Source of the DNA: Bermanella sp036960565
Lineage (GTDB): Bacteria; Pseudomonadota; Gammaproteobacteria; Pseudomonadales; Oceanobacteraceae
Length of the DNA stretch: 64,000 bases
Reading direction: 5' to 3'
NCBI GenBank assembly: GCA_036960565.1
Contig: JBALXQ010000001.1
Location: 124,001 to 188,000 of the forward strand
Shown: positions 44,213 to 52,798 of the stretch, one piece after another
How positions within the stretch are numbered: the stretch's first letter is position 1
Layout of the letters: each line of letters begins with the position of its first letter
The notes under the pieces: model-generated
The model's database searches: none
What the model saw: the letters and a program-made list of their open reading frames with translations, nothing else
What the model was told of the DNA's origin: nothing
Program-made: the position numbers and the translations under genes

Positions 44213-44713
44213 ATGACTGATAGTAATGAAGACTTGGGAAGTATCATCAATAAAGGGGGCTATTATCAGGCCACATTAAGCCGTGTGCTAGATCATGACG
44301 TAAAAGCTGTGTGGGCCATGTTAACTGAGCCTGCGCGGTTTTTAGACTGGCTAGCACCGGGTGAAATTGAACTAGCGAAAGGTGGGAAAGCCAAATTAAA
44401 CTTTGTTGATAGCGGTATCGTGATCGACAGTGTAGTGAGTGAATATGAAGAAAACTCGCTTATTGAATATTCTTGGAGCAGTGGTGACGAACCCGCTCGC
44501 CCTGTGTGTTGGAAGCTAAATGCGTTAAACGATGGCACTCAATTAACTCTTACCCTTGGCATTCCAGACGGAGAAGATGTTGCACGCTCTTGTGCTGGCT
44601 GGGAAGCGCATCTAATGATGTTATTAGCGGCCATTGAGGGAGTGCCTATTAAATTTCCATTCCAACGATTTGTCTCATCACGGGAAGCCTATAACCAGCT
44701 ACTGGCTCAGTAG
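44213..44713 (+). CDS. SRPBCC/AHSA1-like protein
   Basis: 166 residues. Fits the helix-grip SRPBCC fold of the AHSA1 (activator of Hsp90 homologue) type: GYYQATLSRVLDHDVKAVWA, then MLTEPARFLDWLAPGEIELA, a DSVVSEYEENSLIEYSW core and CAGWEAHLMMLLAAIEG near the end. Usually a small ligand-binding cytoplasmic protein. AGAGAAG precedes the ATG. It stands alone, with a terminator after it. Ligand unknown. Confidence 0.83.
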   Translation: MTDSNEDLGSIINKGGYYQATLSRVLDHDVKAVWAMLTEPARFLDWLAPGEIELAKGGKAKLNFVDSGIVIDSVVSEYEENSLIEYSWSSGDEPARPVCWKLNALNDGTQLTLTLGIPDGEDVARSCAGWEAHLMMLLAAIEGVPIKFPFQRFVSSREAYNQLLAQ

Positions 44714-44740
44714 GGATTGAATTACCTCTGCGTATTACAG

Positions 44741-44767
44741 CCCTTTAAATGTAATTTAAGGGGTTTT
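44741..44767. terminator. Terminator hairpin after the SRPBCC gene
   Basis: CCCTTTAAAT (44741-44750) pairs with ATTTAAGGGG (44754-44763) with one G-U pair, followed by TTTTG. It sits between convergent genes and may serve both. Confidence 0.6.
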
Positions 44768-44800
44768 GTGTTGATTCATTAGTGTATGAATCTGACCTAT

Positions 44801-45712
44801 TCAAACATTCTGGTTTTTAAGTTGCGATACCAGAAAATCAACGAAGGCGCGTGTAGTCGCGGGCAGGTGTTTTCGGTGGGGGAAAATAGCAAATACATCT
44901 AAATTGATATCTTTAAACTCATTAAACAGAAGCACCAACTTTCCCGATTCAAGTTCTTTTTCGCAGCAAAAGTAGGGTAACCGAGTGATTCCAATGCCTG
45001 CTAACGCAAATTTTAATTCTGCTTCGGCATTATTGGTGGTCACTTTTGGTTGTGGCAAATGTACGCTGATGCATTCGCCACTGATGGATTGATATTCCCA
45101 TCGCTGTGGTGCTTGTGTGAAGGAATAGCAAATATAGTCATGATTTACTAATTGAGAAGGGTGGCTAGGATAGCCCTTACGTTGTAGATAACTCGGTGAA
45201 GCGACCGTGACACCTTTTGAAGAAGTGATCTTTCTAAAGATAAGATTTGAATCTTTAAGCGTGCCTATGCGGACCACTACATCAAAACCCTCAGCCACAA
45301 TGTCTTGCTTGAATTCACTGTAATCCACTTCCAGTTGTACACTGGGATATGTTTCCATAAACAGGGGTAATATGGGTTGCAGGTGGGACATGCCAAAGCT
45401 AATCGGCGCGCTAATTTTAATTAAGCCGCTTGGTGTTTCATGCTTCTCATTAATATTACGTTCGGCGTCTTTTGCAATATCCGCTATCTGGCTGCAACTA
45501 TCAAAATAGTTACGCCCTAGGTCGGTAAGGCTAAGTTTACGCGTAGTACGGTTTATCAAGCGAATGCCCAGCCGGTTTTCTAATTTGGTTACCTCTTTAC
45601 TGACATAGGAAGTGGAATGGCCCAGTGATTCAGCTGCTTGAGTAAAACTACCCGTTTCAATCACCCTCACAAAAACAGCAATGCCATTTAAGTAGTCGTC
45701 ATTGGTGTTCAT
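44801..45712 (-). CDS. LysR-family transcriptional regulator
   Basis: 303 residues. HTH: YLNGIAVFVRVIETGSFTQA, then AESLGHSTSYVSKEVTKLEN and RLGIRLINRTTRKLSLTDLG, typical of LysR proteins of the CrgA/DmlR type. The effector domain (about 90-295) is complete. It is divergent from a porin-like gene at 45851, across 138 bases, and may control that operon. A run of seven Cs lies in this gap (near 45740). Confidence 0.87.
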   Translation of the reverse strand: MNTNDDYLNGIAVFVRVIETGSFTQAAESLGHSTSYVSKEVTKLENRLGIRLINRTTRKLSLTDLGRNYFDSCSQIADIAKDAERNINEKHETPSGLIKISAPISFGMSHLQPILPLFMETYPSVQLEVDYSEFKQDIVAEGFDVVVRIGTLKDSNLIFRKITSSKGVTVASPSYLQRKGYPSHPSQLVNHDYICYSFTQAPQRWEYQSISGECISVHLPQPKVTTNNAEAELKFALAGIGITRLPYFCCEKELESGKLVLLFNEFKDINLDVFAIFPHRKHLPATTRAFVDFLVSQLKNQNV

Positions 45713-45850
45713 AGTTTTGCAATTTGCATTGAGATTATTCCCCCCCTAACTGGAAAGAGTCATTTCCCGTTCACCTAATTAAAGACCAGGTTGCTTAGTT
45801 ATACCATTAACCTTGTTCGCAAACTCCCTAACAAACCTGAGGTTTAACTG

Positions 45851-46927
45851 ATGGCTAGATATAAGGTAGTAACCAGCAGCCTGTTTATGATTTTAACTTT
45901 TTTATTCATGACTAAAACCAGTATTGCCAGTAACGATTTAGAGGATATAAATAATCGTCTGGAGACCATTGAAACTCTGGCAAGCAAGTTTCATATTAAT
46001 GGCTTTGCCACGGTAGGGTTTACCCGTTCGAATGTAGCTTCCACGAGCCGAGAAGGCATTAATGAGGATGTGAAATTTGATAGAGACAGTCGAGCAGGTA
46101 TTCGTTTCACCGCAGACATAGATGATAACTCTAAATTTGTAACCCAGTTGGTGGGTAGGGGTGTTGATCATTGGGATGCCGAACTGGACTGGGCTTACCT
46201 TGATTATCAGCTATCAGAAAATGTGCGTTTGCGCGGAGGGCGTTTAGTTTTACCTTTTTTCATGATTTCAGAAACAATAGATGTGCGTTATAGCCAGCCT
46301 TGGGTGCGCCCAATTGATGAAGTCTATGGCAACGTTCCCTTCACCGGATATGAAGGTGTCGACGGGCTATATTCTATGGAACTTGGAGAAATCAATCTTG
46401 GGTTTCAGGCTTGGTTAGGTACATCTAATGGTGAAAGCAGCGGCCTTCAATTTGAAAATGAAAACATGTATGGCTTAGTGGTGACCCTAGATCATGATGA
46501 TTTATCTGTACGCATTGGTCACCATTTTCAGGATATTACCATTGTTGGCTTCAGTGATTTTACCGATGTTAAAAGTGAATTCTCGGTACTAGGGGTTCAG
46601 TACGATGGCAGTCGGTGGTTATTACTAGGAGAGGCAACACGCTTTAAACAAGATCGCATGTTTGATTATGTTTCTTATTACACCACCCTAGGTTATCGAA
46701 CTGGACGCTGGACACCCCATGTGACCTTTGCTGATTTTGATCGAGACGACGGTGCAGTACAGCAAGCCGTTACTTTGGGTCTTCGTTACGACGTTTCCGC
46801 CAACATAGCGCTAAAAACAGAAGTTAAACATGTGAACGAAGACACACTTGAGCAACAGGGTCTGTTCGACACAGCTCCTGAAAAATCAGTGAATATTTTA
46901 ACCATCAGTATTGATACGGTCTTTTAA
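45851..46927 (+). CDS. Porin-like outer-membrane protein
   Basis: 358 residues with a signal peptide (about 1-26) and an N-terminal coiled coil NDLEDINNRLETIETLASKF, typical of some porins. The rest is a beta barrel with repeated amphipathic strands such as GFATVGFTRSNVA, LGFQAWLGTSNGESSG and GYRTGRWTPHVTFADF, and ends in Phe. GAGG precedes the start. It forms an apparent operon with the phosphate-binding-like and SBP genes downstream. Substrate specificity unknown. Confidence 0.82.
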   Translation: MARYKVVTSSLFMILTFLFMTKTSIASNDLEDINNRLETIETLASKFHINGFATVGFTRSNVASTSREGINEDVKFDRDSRAGIRFTADIDDNSKFVTQLVGRGVDHWDAELDWAYLDYQLSENVRLRGGRLVLPFFMISETIDVRYSQPWVRPIDEVYGNVPFTGYEGVDGLYSMELGEINLGFQAWLGTSNGESSGLQFENENMYGLVVTLDHDDLSVRIGHHFQDITIVGFSDFTDVKSEFSVLGVQYDGSRWLLLGEATRFKQDRMFDYVSYYTTLGYRTGRWTPHVTFADFDRDDGAVQQAVTLGLRYDVSANIALKTEVKHVNEDTLEQQGLFDTAPEKSVNILTISIDTVF

Positions 46928-46938
46928 GGAGAATGACG

Positions 46939-47358
46939 ATGAAAATTATATTTAAGCTTATTTTATGTTTCGCCCTTGTTAGTTCTTATACGTCGATCAG
47001 TCTTGCGGATATTGTGGTGGTGGTTCATCCCGGAAATCCGCTGACTTCTTTAGAACTTAGTAATATCAAACGTTTGTTTTTGGGTAAAACAACAAAATTC
47101 AGTAATGGTGATGCGGCGGTTCCGTTTGAAAATAGTTCACAAAAGACCATTTTCCATCATCAGATAACGGGCAAAGAAGTGGCCCAGCTTAAGGCTTATT
47201 GGGCACGGAGAGTATTTAGCGGCAAGGGGTTTCCACCTAAAGAAATAAAGGACTCAGGAAGAGTTAAAACCTTGATAGCCAATGATCCCACCTCAATAGG
47301 TTACATAGACAGTGCGGCGGTGGATCCAACGGTTAAAGTGATTATGATTCTGCCTTAG
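46939..47358 (+). CDS. PstS-like periplasmic phosphate-binding-family protein (small)
   Basis: 139 residues from ATG 46939, seven bases after GGAG; an ATG at 46933 is too close. Signal peptide, then IVVVVHPGNPLTSLELSNIK, an RLFLGKTTKFSNGDAAVPFE block and NDPTSIGYIDSAAVDPTVKV, the layout of small PstS-like domains found without transporters. It follows the porin gene by 11 bases and precedes an SBP gene by 37, so one transcript is likely. A transporter is missing, so a sensing or scavenging role is possible. Confidence 0.78.
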   Translation: MKIIFKLILCFALVSSYTSISLADIVVVVHPGNPLTSLELSNIKRLFLGKTTKFSNGDAAVPFENSSQKTIFHHQITGKEVAQLKAYWARRVFSGKGFPPKEIKDSGRVKTLIANDPTSIGYIDSAAVDPTVKVIMILP

Positions 47359-47395
47359 ATAAAACTTAACGGTTATAAATGACGGGAGCGTGAAT

Positions 47396-48169
47396 ATGAA
47401 AAATTGTATAAATTTATTTGTGCTACTGGTGTTGGTGTTTTCATCTAACTTGGTATTTTCTAGCTGCAATGATAGGGACATTATTGTATCGGGAAAGCCA
47501 GGTTACCCACCTGTTTCTTGGGGGCATAATGGCGAGCTTACCGGACTTGGATATACGGTAGTGGCACGCCTTTTTCCGAAAACGCCCGTGGTGAGAACTC
47601 GGGTGCTGCCTTGGAAACGGGTACTGATCATGGCAGAGCAGGGGATGATTGATGTGGTGGTGGGCATTAGAGAAACGCCCGAGCGCTCAAAGCATTTAGC
47701 ATTTTTAAAGACCCCCTTAATTGACGTTTCCCAAAATGTATTTTATATGAAGGGCACTGTTATTAACTCCAAACTAGACCTTAAAGGCAAAAAAGGCGGT
47801 TTCATATCGGGTACGGTATTTAATGCTGCTTTTGCAGAGTATGCCAAAAATAATTTAACACTCTCTAGTGTGGATACATTGGAGCAAAATCTCAAAAAAC
47901 TCCAATATGGCAGGATTCAATACTTCATCTCTCCGTTATTACCCACCATTGACTATATAAAGAAAAATCATATGGATATCGACATTGCTTTTATGGCTGA
48001 ACCGTTATTTACCACAGTTGAGAAGATCGCCATCTCGAAAGAGAGTCCGTGTATGGTGATGTTGGGGGAAATGGATAAAGCACTGCAATCCTTGCATAAG
48101 CAGGACTTCATCTATGAACAGTTTGATTTACTGACCGTTAAGTGGGATGTATTGAAGTACTTAAATTAA
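47396..48169 (+). CDS. Periplasmic solute-binding protein (SBP_bac_3-like)
   Basis: 257 residues from ATG 47396, which sits at good distance from GGGAG; the GTG at 47390 is too close. Signal peptide ends near FSSCNDRD. Mature features: DIIVSGKPGYPPVSWGHNGE, then LTGLGYTVVARLFP, MIDVVVGIRETPERSKHLAF and FISGTVFNAAFAEYAKNN. Same family layout as the proteins at 26557 and 39884. It ends the porin operon. Ligand unknown. Confidence 0.8.
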   Translation: MKNCINLFVLLVLVFSSNLVFSSCNDRDIIVSGKPGYPPVSWGHNGELTGLGYTVVARLFPKTPVVRTRVLPWKRVLIMAEQGMIDVVVGIRETPERSKHLAFLKTPLIDVSQNVFYMKGTVINSKLDLKGKKGGFISGTVFNAAFAEYAKNNLTLSSVDTLEQNLKKLQYGRIQYFISPLLPTIDYIKKNHMDIDIAFMAEPLFTTVEKIAISKESPCMVMLGEMDKALQSLHKQDFIYEQFDLLTVKWDVLKYLN

Positions 48170-48316
48170 GTAAGGCGTGAATGACAACTCTTGTTTTGCT
48201 CATTTCTAGTCTATTGAATTATTTTCAGGGTCATATAGTGAGTGGTTTTTAACGTCAACTTAAGTACCATGAAACAATATTCTGAAGCAGCAAGCTGCAC
48301 ACAAGGACTTTTTAAC

Positions 48317-48562
48317 ATGGTGTCTTGCCAACAATACGATTATATAGAAATAGCTTGCATGCATCAGTACTCGGTGAACTTGTACTTGAAATCGGGTCAG
48401 GAAATATCTGGTATTGCTCTTGATACCAGCATTAATGAAAACCGTCAGGAATGTTTACGAATTAAAGTAGAGGGTGCTGAAGAGCTTGTGGTATTAGATT
48501 CCCTGTTAAAAATGGACGCGAAAGTACAAAACCCTCATTTTAAAACCGTACTGTTTAATTGA
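48317..48562 (+). CDS. rof: Rof-like Rho-binding antiterminator
   Basis: 81 residues from ATG 48317 (AAGGA nine bases upstream), the usual Rof length. Longer frames starting at 48242 or 48269 add 16-25 residues not seen in the family. The sequence VSCQQYDYIEIACMHQYSVN, then LYLKSGQEISGIALDT and ELVVLDSLLKMDAKV, fits the Rof barrel with its conserved YDxxExAC core. Rof binds Rho and limits termination. It stands alone after the SBP operon. Confidence 0.78.
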   Translation: MVSCQQYDYIEIACMHQYSVNLYLKSGQEISGIALDTSINENRQECLRIKVEGAEELVVLDSLLKMDAKVQNPHFKTVLFN

Positions 48563-48618
48563 ACTAACCTCTAAGTTGAATTAGCACTACACTTAGCACA
48601 GTACAGTTGGAAATAATT

Positions 48619-48885
48619 ATGAATAAATTAGTTGGTCTATTGGTTGAATTACTCTGCCATATTAGTTCAGAACCAGAAGGTGGGCATCATCAGGATGCCA
48701 GTGCCGATTTACAAATCGATACTTGGCAAGCGCTTATACATGACTTAAGCCATTCAGAAAAAGAACTGGTCAAAAAGGCCATACAAGATAAGTTAAAAGC
48801 CATGCAAGAATTATCTTCGCTTACCTTTGAACAAGAAGATCTAATGGCCATATTAGACGCCTTTATCCATGATGAACTGCATTAA
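48619..48885 (+). CDS. Hypothetical protein, 88 residues
   Basis: From ATG 48619. A hydrophobic N-terminal helix (KLVGLLVELLCHI) is followed by a His/Glu-rich turn (EPEGGHHQDA) and three amphipathic helices (SHSEKELVKKAIQDKLKAMQ and others). No signal peptide cleavage evident. No recognised family. It lies between rof and a hemerythrin gene on the same strand. Confidence 0.55.
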   Translation: MNKLVGLLVELLCHISSEPEGGHHQDASADLQIDTWQALIHDLSHSEKELVKKAIQDKLKAMQELSSLTFEQEDLMAILDAFIHDELH

Positions 48886-49089
48886 AAACAATGCAGTGCT
48901 TTAGTGGTCTATAGCCATACTGGTTAATAACGTTTTTCTATAACTTTGCATCCGCATTTCTTGACCCCGGTTAATATTCTCCTCTCTTATATCTTTAAAC
49001 TACTGTTATATCTTTACGGTTTCTGTTGTTTTATTCAATCGGGTAGGCCCCGGGAAACCACTTACAGTTCTGAATTTTGGAGACTTGGT

Positions 49090-49536
49090 ATGTACGACGT
49101 TAATTTTGTCAGTGAATATCTCACCTCGGACTTTAAACGTCTGGATTTAATTTTGAATTCATTGGTAAAAGCAGTACGTTTTGAAAAATCCATGGAGTTA
49201 CAGCAGTCGTTGTTTTTTCTATTTAAAAGAGGATTGATGCGGCATATTCATTGGGAAGAGGGCGTGTTGTTTCCAATATTCGAACGTGAGAGCAGAATAT
49301 CTAATGGCCCCACCCGTATTATGAAAGAAGAACACTCTGAGATGAGCAATGTCTTAAATAGTATAGAGGATACTCTAGATCATCATATCGATTTGGAAAA
49401 ATTAGTGGCCTTGGGAAATTGCTTAGATGAGCACAATTTAAAAGAGAAGCGTATTTTATATCCTTCGATTGATCGTATGCTGGATAAGGATACGCAGGAG
49501 ATGATCGCCGTGGCGATTAGCCGAGAGTTTCAATAG
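49090..49536 (+). CDS. Hemerythrin-like HHE-domain protein (paralogue of 2045-2578)
   Basis: 148 residues from ATG 49090 with GGAG upstream; the frame from 48946 is longer but lacks family similarity. Conserved motifs: DFKRLDLILNSL, RHIHWEEGVLFPIFERE, EEHSEMSNVLNSIEDTL, EHNLKEKRILYPSIDRML and a VAISREFQ end that matches AISRGFK in the paralogue. An FNR-like TTGAC-cccg-GTTAA lies at 48961-48974. It is adjacent to the nitrate locus, so NO or O2 handling is plausible. A terminator follows. Confidence 0.82.
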   Translation: MYDVNFVSEYLTSDFKRLDLILNSLVKAVRFEKSMELQQSLFFLFKRGLMRHIHWEEGVLFPIFERESRISNGPTRIMKEEHSEMSNVLNSIEDTLDHHIDLEKLVALGNCLDEHNLKEKRILYPSIDRMLDKDTQEMIAVAISREFQ

Positions 49537-49563
49537 CTTTAGCGTGATAATAATGATTACCTT

Positions 49564-49598
49564 AAAAAGGGTTTGGCCTAACGGCCAAGCCCTTTTTT
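49564..49598. terminator. Bidirectional terminator between hemerythrin and nnrS
   Basis: AAAAAGGGTTTGGCC-taac-GGCCAAGCCCTTTTTT, a long stem with one G-U pair and A and T tracts on both sides, between convergent genes. Confidence 0.8.
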
Positions 49599-49608
49599 AT
49601 GTGTGTTA

Positions 49609-50811
49609 TTAGGCTCTTGGGCTGGCCCATACTTTTATAAAACGTATAAATAAAACAGTAAAAGCCAAACAAAATAACAAAGCACTGCTGATAATAAGAG
49701 TAGGGGATATGCCCAATAAAGACACAGCCAGAGTACGTATCAGTAAGCTGCCTATTAATAAATAAAACGCCAGAATAATCCAGTGGTCATGAGTTATTTC
49801 ACGACCCGTGTGGCCAAGAGATACTCGACTCACCATAGACGTGATTAAACCTGAAATACCGCCGATGGTGATAATATGTAAAGCGATACTGGCAAGGTCT
49901 GGGTAAATGGGTTTTAAGGCAAGTACCAAAAAACCGATAGGTAGGCAGGCATAAAATACCCACAACGACCACAGCATAGGCTGTAACAATATGCCCTTGT
50001 GAAACCATAAGAATAATCGGCTGCCATGGGCTAGAGCCAGTACTAAACAAAAGAAACTTGAAATACCGTTGAATATTGGCTGGAGCTCATTTGGAGCACT
50101 AATAAGCTGTAGCAAGATTAAAAAAGGCAAAGGCAATACCGACAATAAAAAGACTAACTTAGGTTCATTTAGCTTGGAAACACCTAGTTTGTTGGCGATA
50201 AACATGGGGATAACCCGGCCCCCTATCATGGTGATTAATAGCGCAATAAAAAGAATGGCGCTTAAAAATAATTCACTGGGAAATGCCTGATTATTTATCA
50301 CTGAAAAAATTAGAGCCACATCAATAAAGGCCATCATCATTAATGCCACTGGGGCAAACAGATTACGCCACAATTTACGTTTTATGATGGGCTTAGCGAT
50401 CATGAATGCGCCGGCCAAATTGGGACTGATGGCTAGAATTAGCAGTAAAATATCCGGTAAATTATTGCCAAAAAGAATAGCACCTCGTGCCACTAGCCAG
50501 CTGGTGATGAGTAGTCCTAGGGTGAATGGGGTAGTGGTTTTTAGCCCAGTCCAATTTTGTACTGCCGTTAATAAAAAACCAAAGACGATGGCCAGGGCAA
50601 AACCCATGATGAATTCATGGCCATGCCAGAATAAAAAACCACCAAAGGGCTGAATACTGCTGATGTCTAGGTACTGTGCCCAATAAGCACCCCATAAGCC
50701 CATAGATAAGGCACAAAATAAAATGCCCAAACAAAAGAAGGGGCGAAACCCTACCGATAGAAAGGCACTTAAGGAAGGTGCGGGGTTACTTGTCTGGCTG
50801 CTATTGCTCAC
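49609..50811 (-). CDS. nnrS: NnrS-family heme/copper membrane protein
   Basis: 400 residues with about 12 membrane helices. Family marks include GFRPFFCLGILFCALSMGLW, GGFLFWHGHEFIMGFALAIV and RVIPMFIANKLG, with the His-rich motif HGHE and later HIITIGGISGLITSMVSRVS. NnrS proteins are linked to NO stress tolerance and denitrification loci. GTG start with AGGAG site. It lies 26 bases downstream of the carbonic anhydrase gene on the same strand and may share its transcript. Confidence 0.9.
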   Translation of the reverse strand: MSNSSQTSNPAPSLSAFLSVGFRPFFCLGILFCALSMGLWGAYWAQYLDISSIQPFGGFLFWHGHEFIMGFALAIVFGFLLTAVQNWTGLKTTTPFTLGLLITSWLVARGAILFGNNLPDILLLILAISPNLAGAFMIAKPIIKRKLWRNLFAPVALMMMAFIDVALIFSVINNQAFPSELFLSAILFIALLITMIGGRVIPMFIANKLGVSKLNEPKLVFLLSVLPLPFLILLQLISAPNELQPIFNGISSFFCLVLALAHGSRLFLWFHKGILLQPMLWSLWVFYACLPIGFLVLALKPIYPDLASIALHIITIGGISGLITSMVSRVSLGHTGREITHDHWIILAFYLLIGSLLIRTLAVSLLGISPTLIISSALLFCLAFTVLFIRFIKVWASPRA

Positions 50812-50837
50812 TGTAATTCTCCTAGCTCAATGATCTT

Positions 50838-51467
50838 TTAGGCTTTCATTTTAAACACTGGATCAAGTGCATCGGTATTGTTGGTATTTAATTTTAGCTC
50901 TTTTAATAAACCATCGGCAATGGAATAGATAACACCATGAATGTTTAATTCTTGGCCTCTGTCCCAAGCATGTTGAACTATTTTGGTTTTGGTAAGGTTA
51001 TTAACTTGTTCAATTACATTTAATTCACACATGCGATTAATGCGTTGTTGCTCGTATCTTAAGCTGTCTACTTCACTTTTATTTTGCACATACACATCTT
51101 TAATGTGCCTTAACCAATTATCCACTAAGCCAAATTCGGTATCATCTAATGCCGCTTTAATACCACCGCAGCCATAATGGCCACAGACAATGATGTGGCG
51201 TACTTTCAATACATCCACCGCAAACTGTAAAACTGACAGGCAATTAAAATCGGTATGTAAAACTACGTTAGCGATGTTTCGATGAACAAATAGCTCACCT
51301 GGGTCCAACCCCACAACCTGATTGGCGGGTACTCTGGAGTCTGAACAGCCAATCCATAGGTACTCGGGGTTCTGTTGCAAACTTAAACGATGGAAAAACT
51401 CAGGGTCTTGTTTTTTCTGTTCATCAGCCCAAGCTTTATTGTTATGCATGAGATCTTGCATGGTCAT
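50838..51467 (-). CDS. can: Beta-class carbonic anhydrase
   Basis: 209 residues, normal length. Zinc ligands Cys41 and Asp43 in CSDSRVPANQ, and His97 and Cys100 in HYGCGGI. It interconverts CO2 and bicarbonate in the cytoplasm. GAGG precedes the ATG. nnrS follows directly, while a strong hairpin (51529-51559) lies upstream and separates it from the PpiC gene, so can-nnrS may be its own unit. Confidence 0.94.
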   Translation of the reverse strand: MTMQDLMHNNKAWADEQKKQDPEFFHRLSLQQNPEYLWIGCSDSRVPANQVVGLDPGELFVHRNIANVVLHTDFNCLSVLQFAVDVLKVRHIIVCGHYGCGGIKAALDDTEFGLVDNWLRHIKDVYVQNKSEVDSLRYEQQRINRMCELNVIEQVNNLTKTKIVQHAWDRGQELNIHGVIYSIADGLLKELKLNTNNTDALDPVFKMKA

Positions 51468-51528
51468 GGTATTGACCTCTGTATTAACTTTTATATCAGG
51501 GACTACCCCGATAGCTTATGTTGAATAC

Positions 51529-51559
51529 AATGAAGGGCTTACCTTGTAAGCCCTTCATT
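51529..51559. terminator. Perfect hairpin terminator between the PpiC and carbonic anhydrase genes
   Basis: AATGAAGGGCTTAC-ctt-GTAAGCCCTTCATT, a perfect 14-bp stem. On the minus strand it follows the PpiC gene, on the plus strand TGGTTTTATT follows, so it may end the nar transcript. Confidence 0.7.
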
Positions 51560-51586
51560 GGTTTTATTAAACTGCCAAAATAGGCT

Positions 51587-52468
51587 CTACTGAACTAAAG
51601 GGGAGTCACTTACCTCAAATTCAAAACCTTTAATTTTGGCCTCACTGATTAATAGCTGAATGTATTGTGATACTGCTTTACGGCGTACCTTCTCGTCTAA
51701 ATACATTTTAATCTTGGTTTCAACATGCTCTAAAGGAATTTGATTACCTTCTACCTTGCGGTGAATGTTGGCAAGATGATAGCCGTAGCGGCTTTCAATA
51801 GGGCTAGGCACTAATCCCACTGGCGATAAAAATAAGACCCGTTCAAATTCGCTGACGGTTTGACCTTTGGAAATTTGCCCTAGAGAACCACCGTGCTCTT
51901 TTGATGGACACATTGAATGCATCTTGGCTTTTTCGGCAAAGGTGTGGGGCTTTAATTTAATTTGTTCAAGCAGGCTTTCGGCTAGTTCCTTAGACTCGGC
52001 ACGTTGGTCTAAATCCTCTTTATCGGCGGCCAATAAAATATGGTCTACTTCCAATAGTGGCGAGGTGCAAAAACGATCGAGGTTAGCCTGGTAATAACGT
52101 TCACATTCATCGTCACTAGTGCGAGGAATGGCCACTTCTTTTTCTATCAGTAGTTCGCACAGTTCATCTTCATTGCGGTTATCATCTTTGTTAATTAAAC
52201 CAAGCTCTAAACAGCGCTGCTTAAATAACTCGGTAATGATTAAGGATTCAGCTGCGACAATCATGGCGCTGCGTTGATCATTGGCCGGGTGATATTGCAT
52301 TTCTTGCAGAATATCTGCTTCGGTAATGTTTACGCCATTAATGTAAATATCAGGATTTTGGTCAGTGTTGATGTTTTTAACATCTATGCTGTTTGTGTCG
52401 ATGACACTAGCATTGGCACTAGAGTGTGAGGTTTGATCTTTTGCTGGATTAAATTCTGTTGCTGTCAT
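51587..52468 (-). CDS. PpiC-type peptidyl-prolyl cis-trans isomerase (NifM-like) of the nar locus
   Basis: 293 residues. An N-terminal helical region is followed by a parvulin domain (about 140-240): LLEVDHILLAADKEDLDQRA, KMHSMCPSKEHGGSLGQISK and VGLVPSPIESRYGYHLANIH. There is no signal peptide, so it acts in the cytoplasm. Similar genes sit after narGHJI in Pseudomonas and may help fold or mature the reductase. GAGGGG precedes the start. It follows narI after 330 bases of repeat-like sequence. Confidence 0.85.
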   Translation of the reverse strand: MTATEFNPAKDQTSHSSANASVIDTNSIDVKNINTDQNPDIYINGVNITEADILQEMQYHPANDQRSAMIVAAESLIITELFKQRCLELGLINKDDNRNEDELCELLIEKEVAIPRTSDDECERYYQANLDRFCTSPLLEVDHILLAADKEDLDQRAESKELAESLLEQIKLKPHTFAEKAKMHSMCPSKEHGGSLGQISKGQTVSEFERVLFLSPVGLVPSPIESRYGYHLANIHRKVEGNQIPLEHVETKIKMYLDEKVRRKAVSQYIQLLISEAKIKGFEFEVSDSPLVQ

Positions 52469-52798
52469 GAGGTATCCCCTCTTTAAAAATTCGCAGATTA
52501 ATTCTAATTGGGTCGCAGCTTTTCAGTTAAGAAAGTGGGTGATGGTACAAGAGGCCTCAAGACCACCACCCTCTGCGAAACATTGAAAGTAAACTAATAC
52601 TTACTTTCAACTTTTTTGTCCTGTTACCAGAACAAAACTGGTTATGTTCTAACTATTATTACTTGGCTAAGTTTGACAGTGACACAAGGCACTGTCTTAT
52701 TTAGTCAGTTATTTTAAGAACCTGTTTTAGTCCTAACAATTTGGCTAAGGTTATGAGTGACGGAAGATACTTCCATTACCTTTCCCCTAGCCTGATAA
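52469..52798. other. narI-ppiC spacer with degenerate copies of the narI 3' end
   Basis: TAAGAACCTGTTTTAG at about 52715 and GACGGAAG near 52758 repeat the last 50 bases of narI (52800-52852) with the same order; a weaker third copy with GTTCTAACTATTATTACTTGGC lies near 52646. Hairpins: TTGAAAGTAA/TTACTTTCAA (52583-52610, followed by CTTTTTT on the plus strand) and GACAGTG/CACTGTC (52675-52696). No gene. Confidence 0.6.

Noticed and set aside
43984..44220. 78-codon plus-strand frame before the SRPBCC gene
   Set aside because: It overlaps the start of the SRPBCC gene and the Cys-rich gene's promoter side, lacks a ribosome site and has no family-like sequence.
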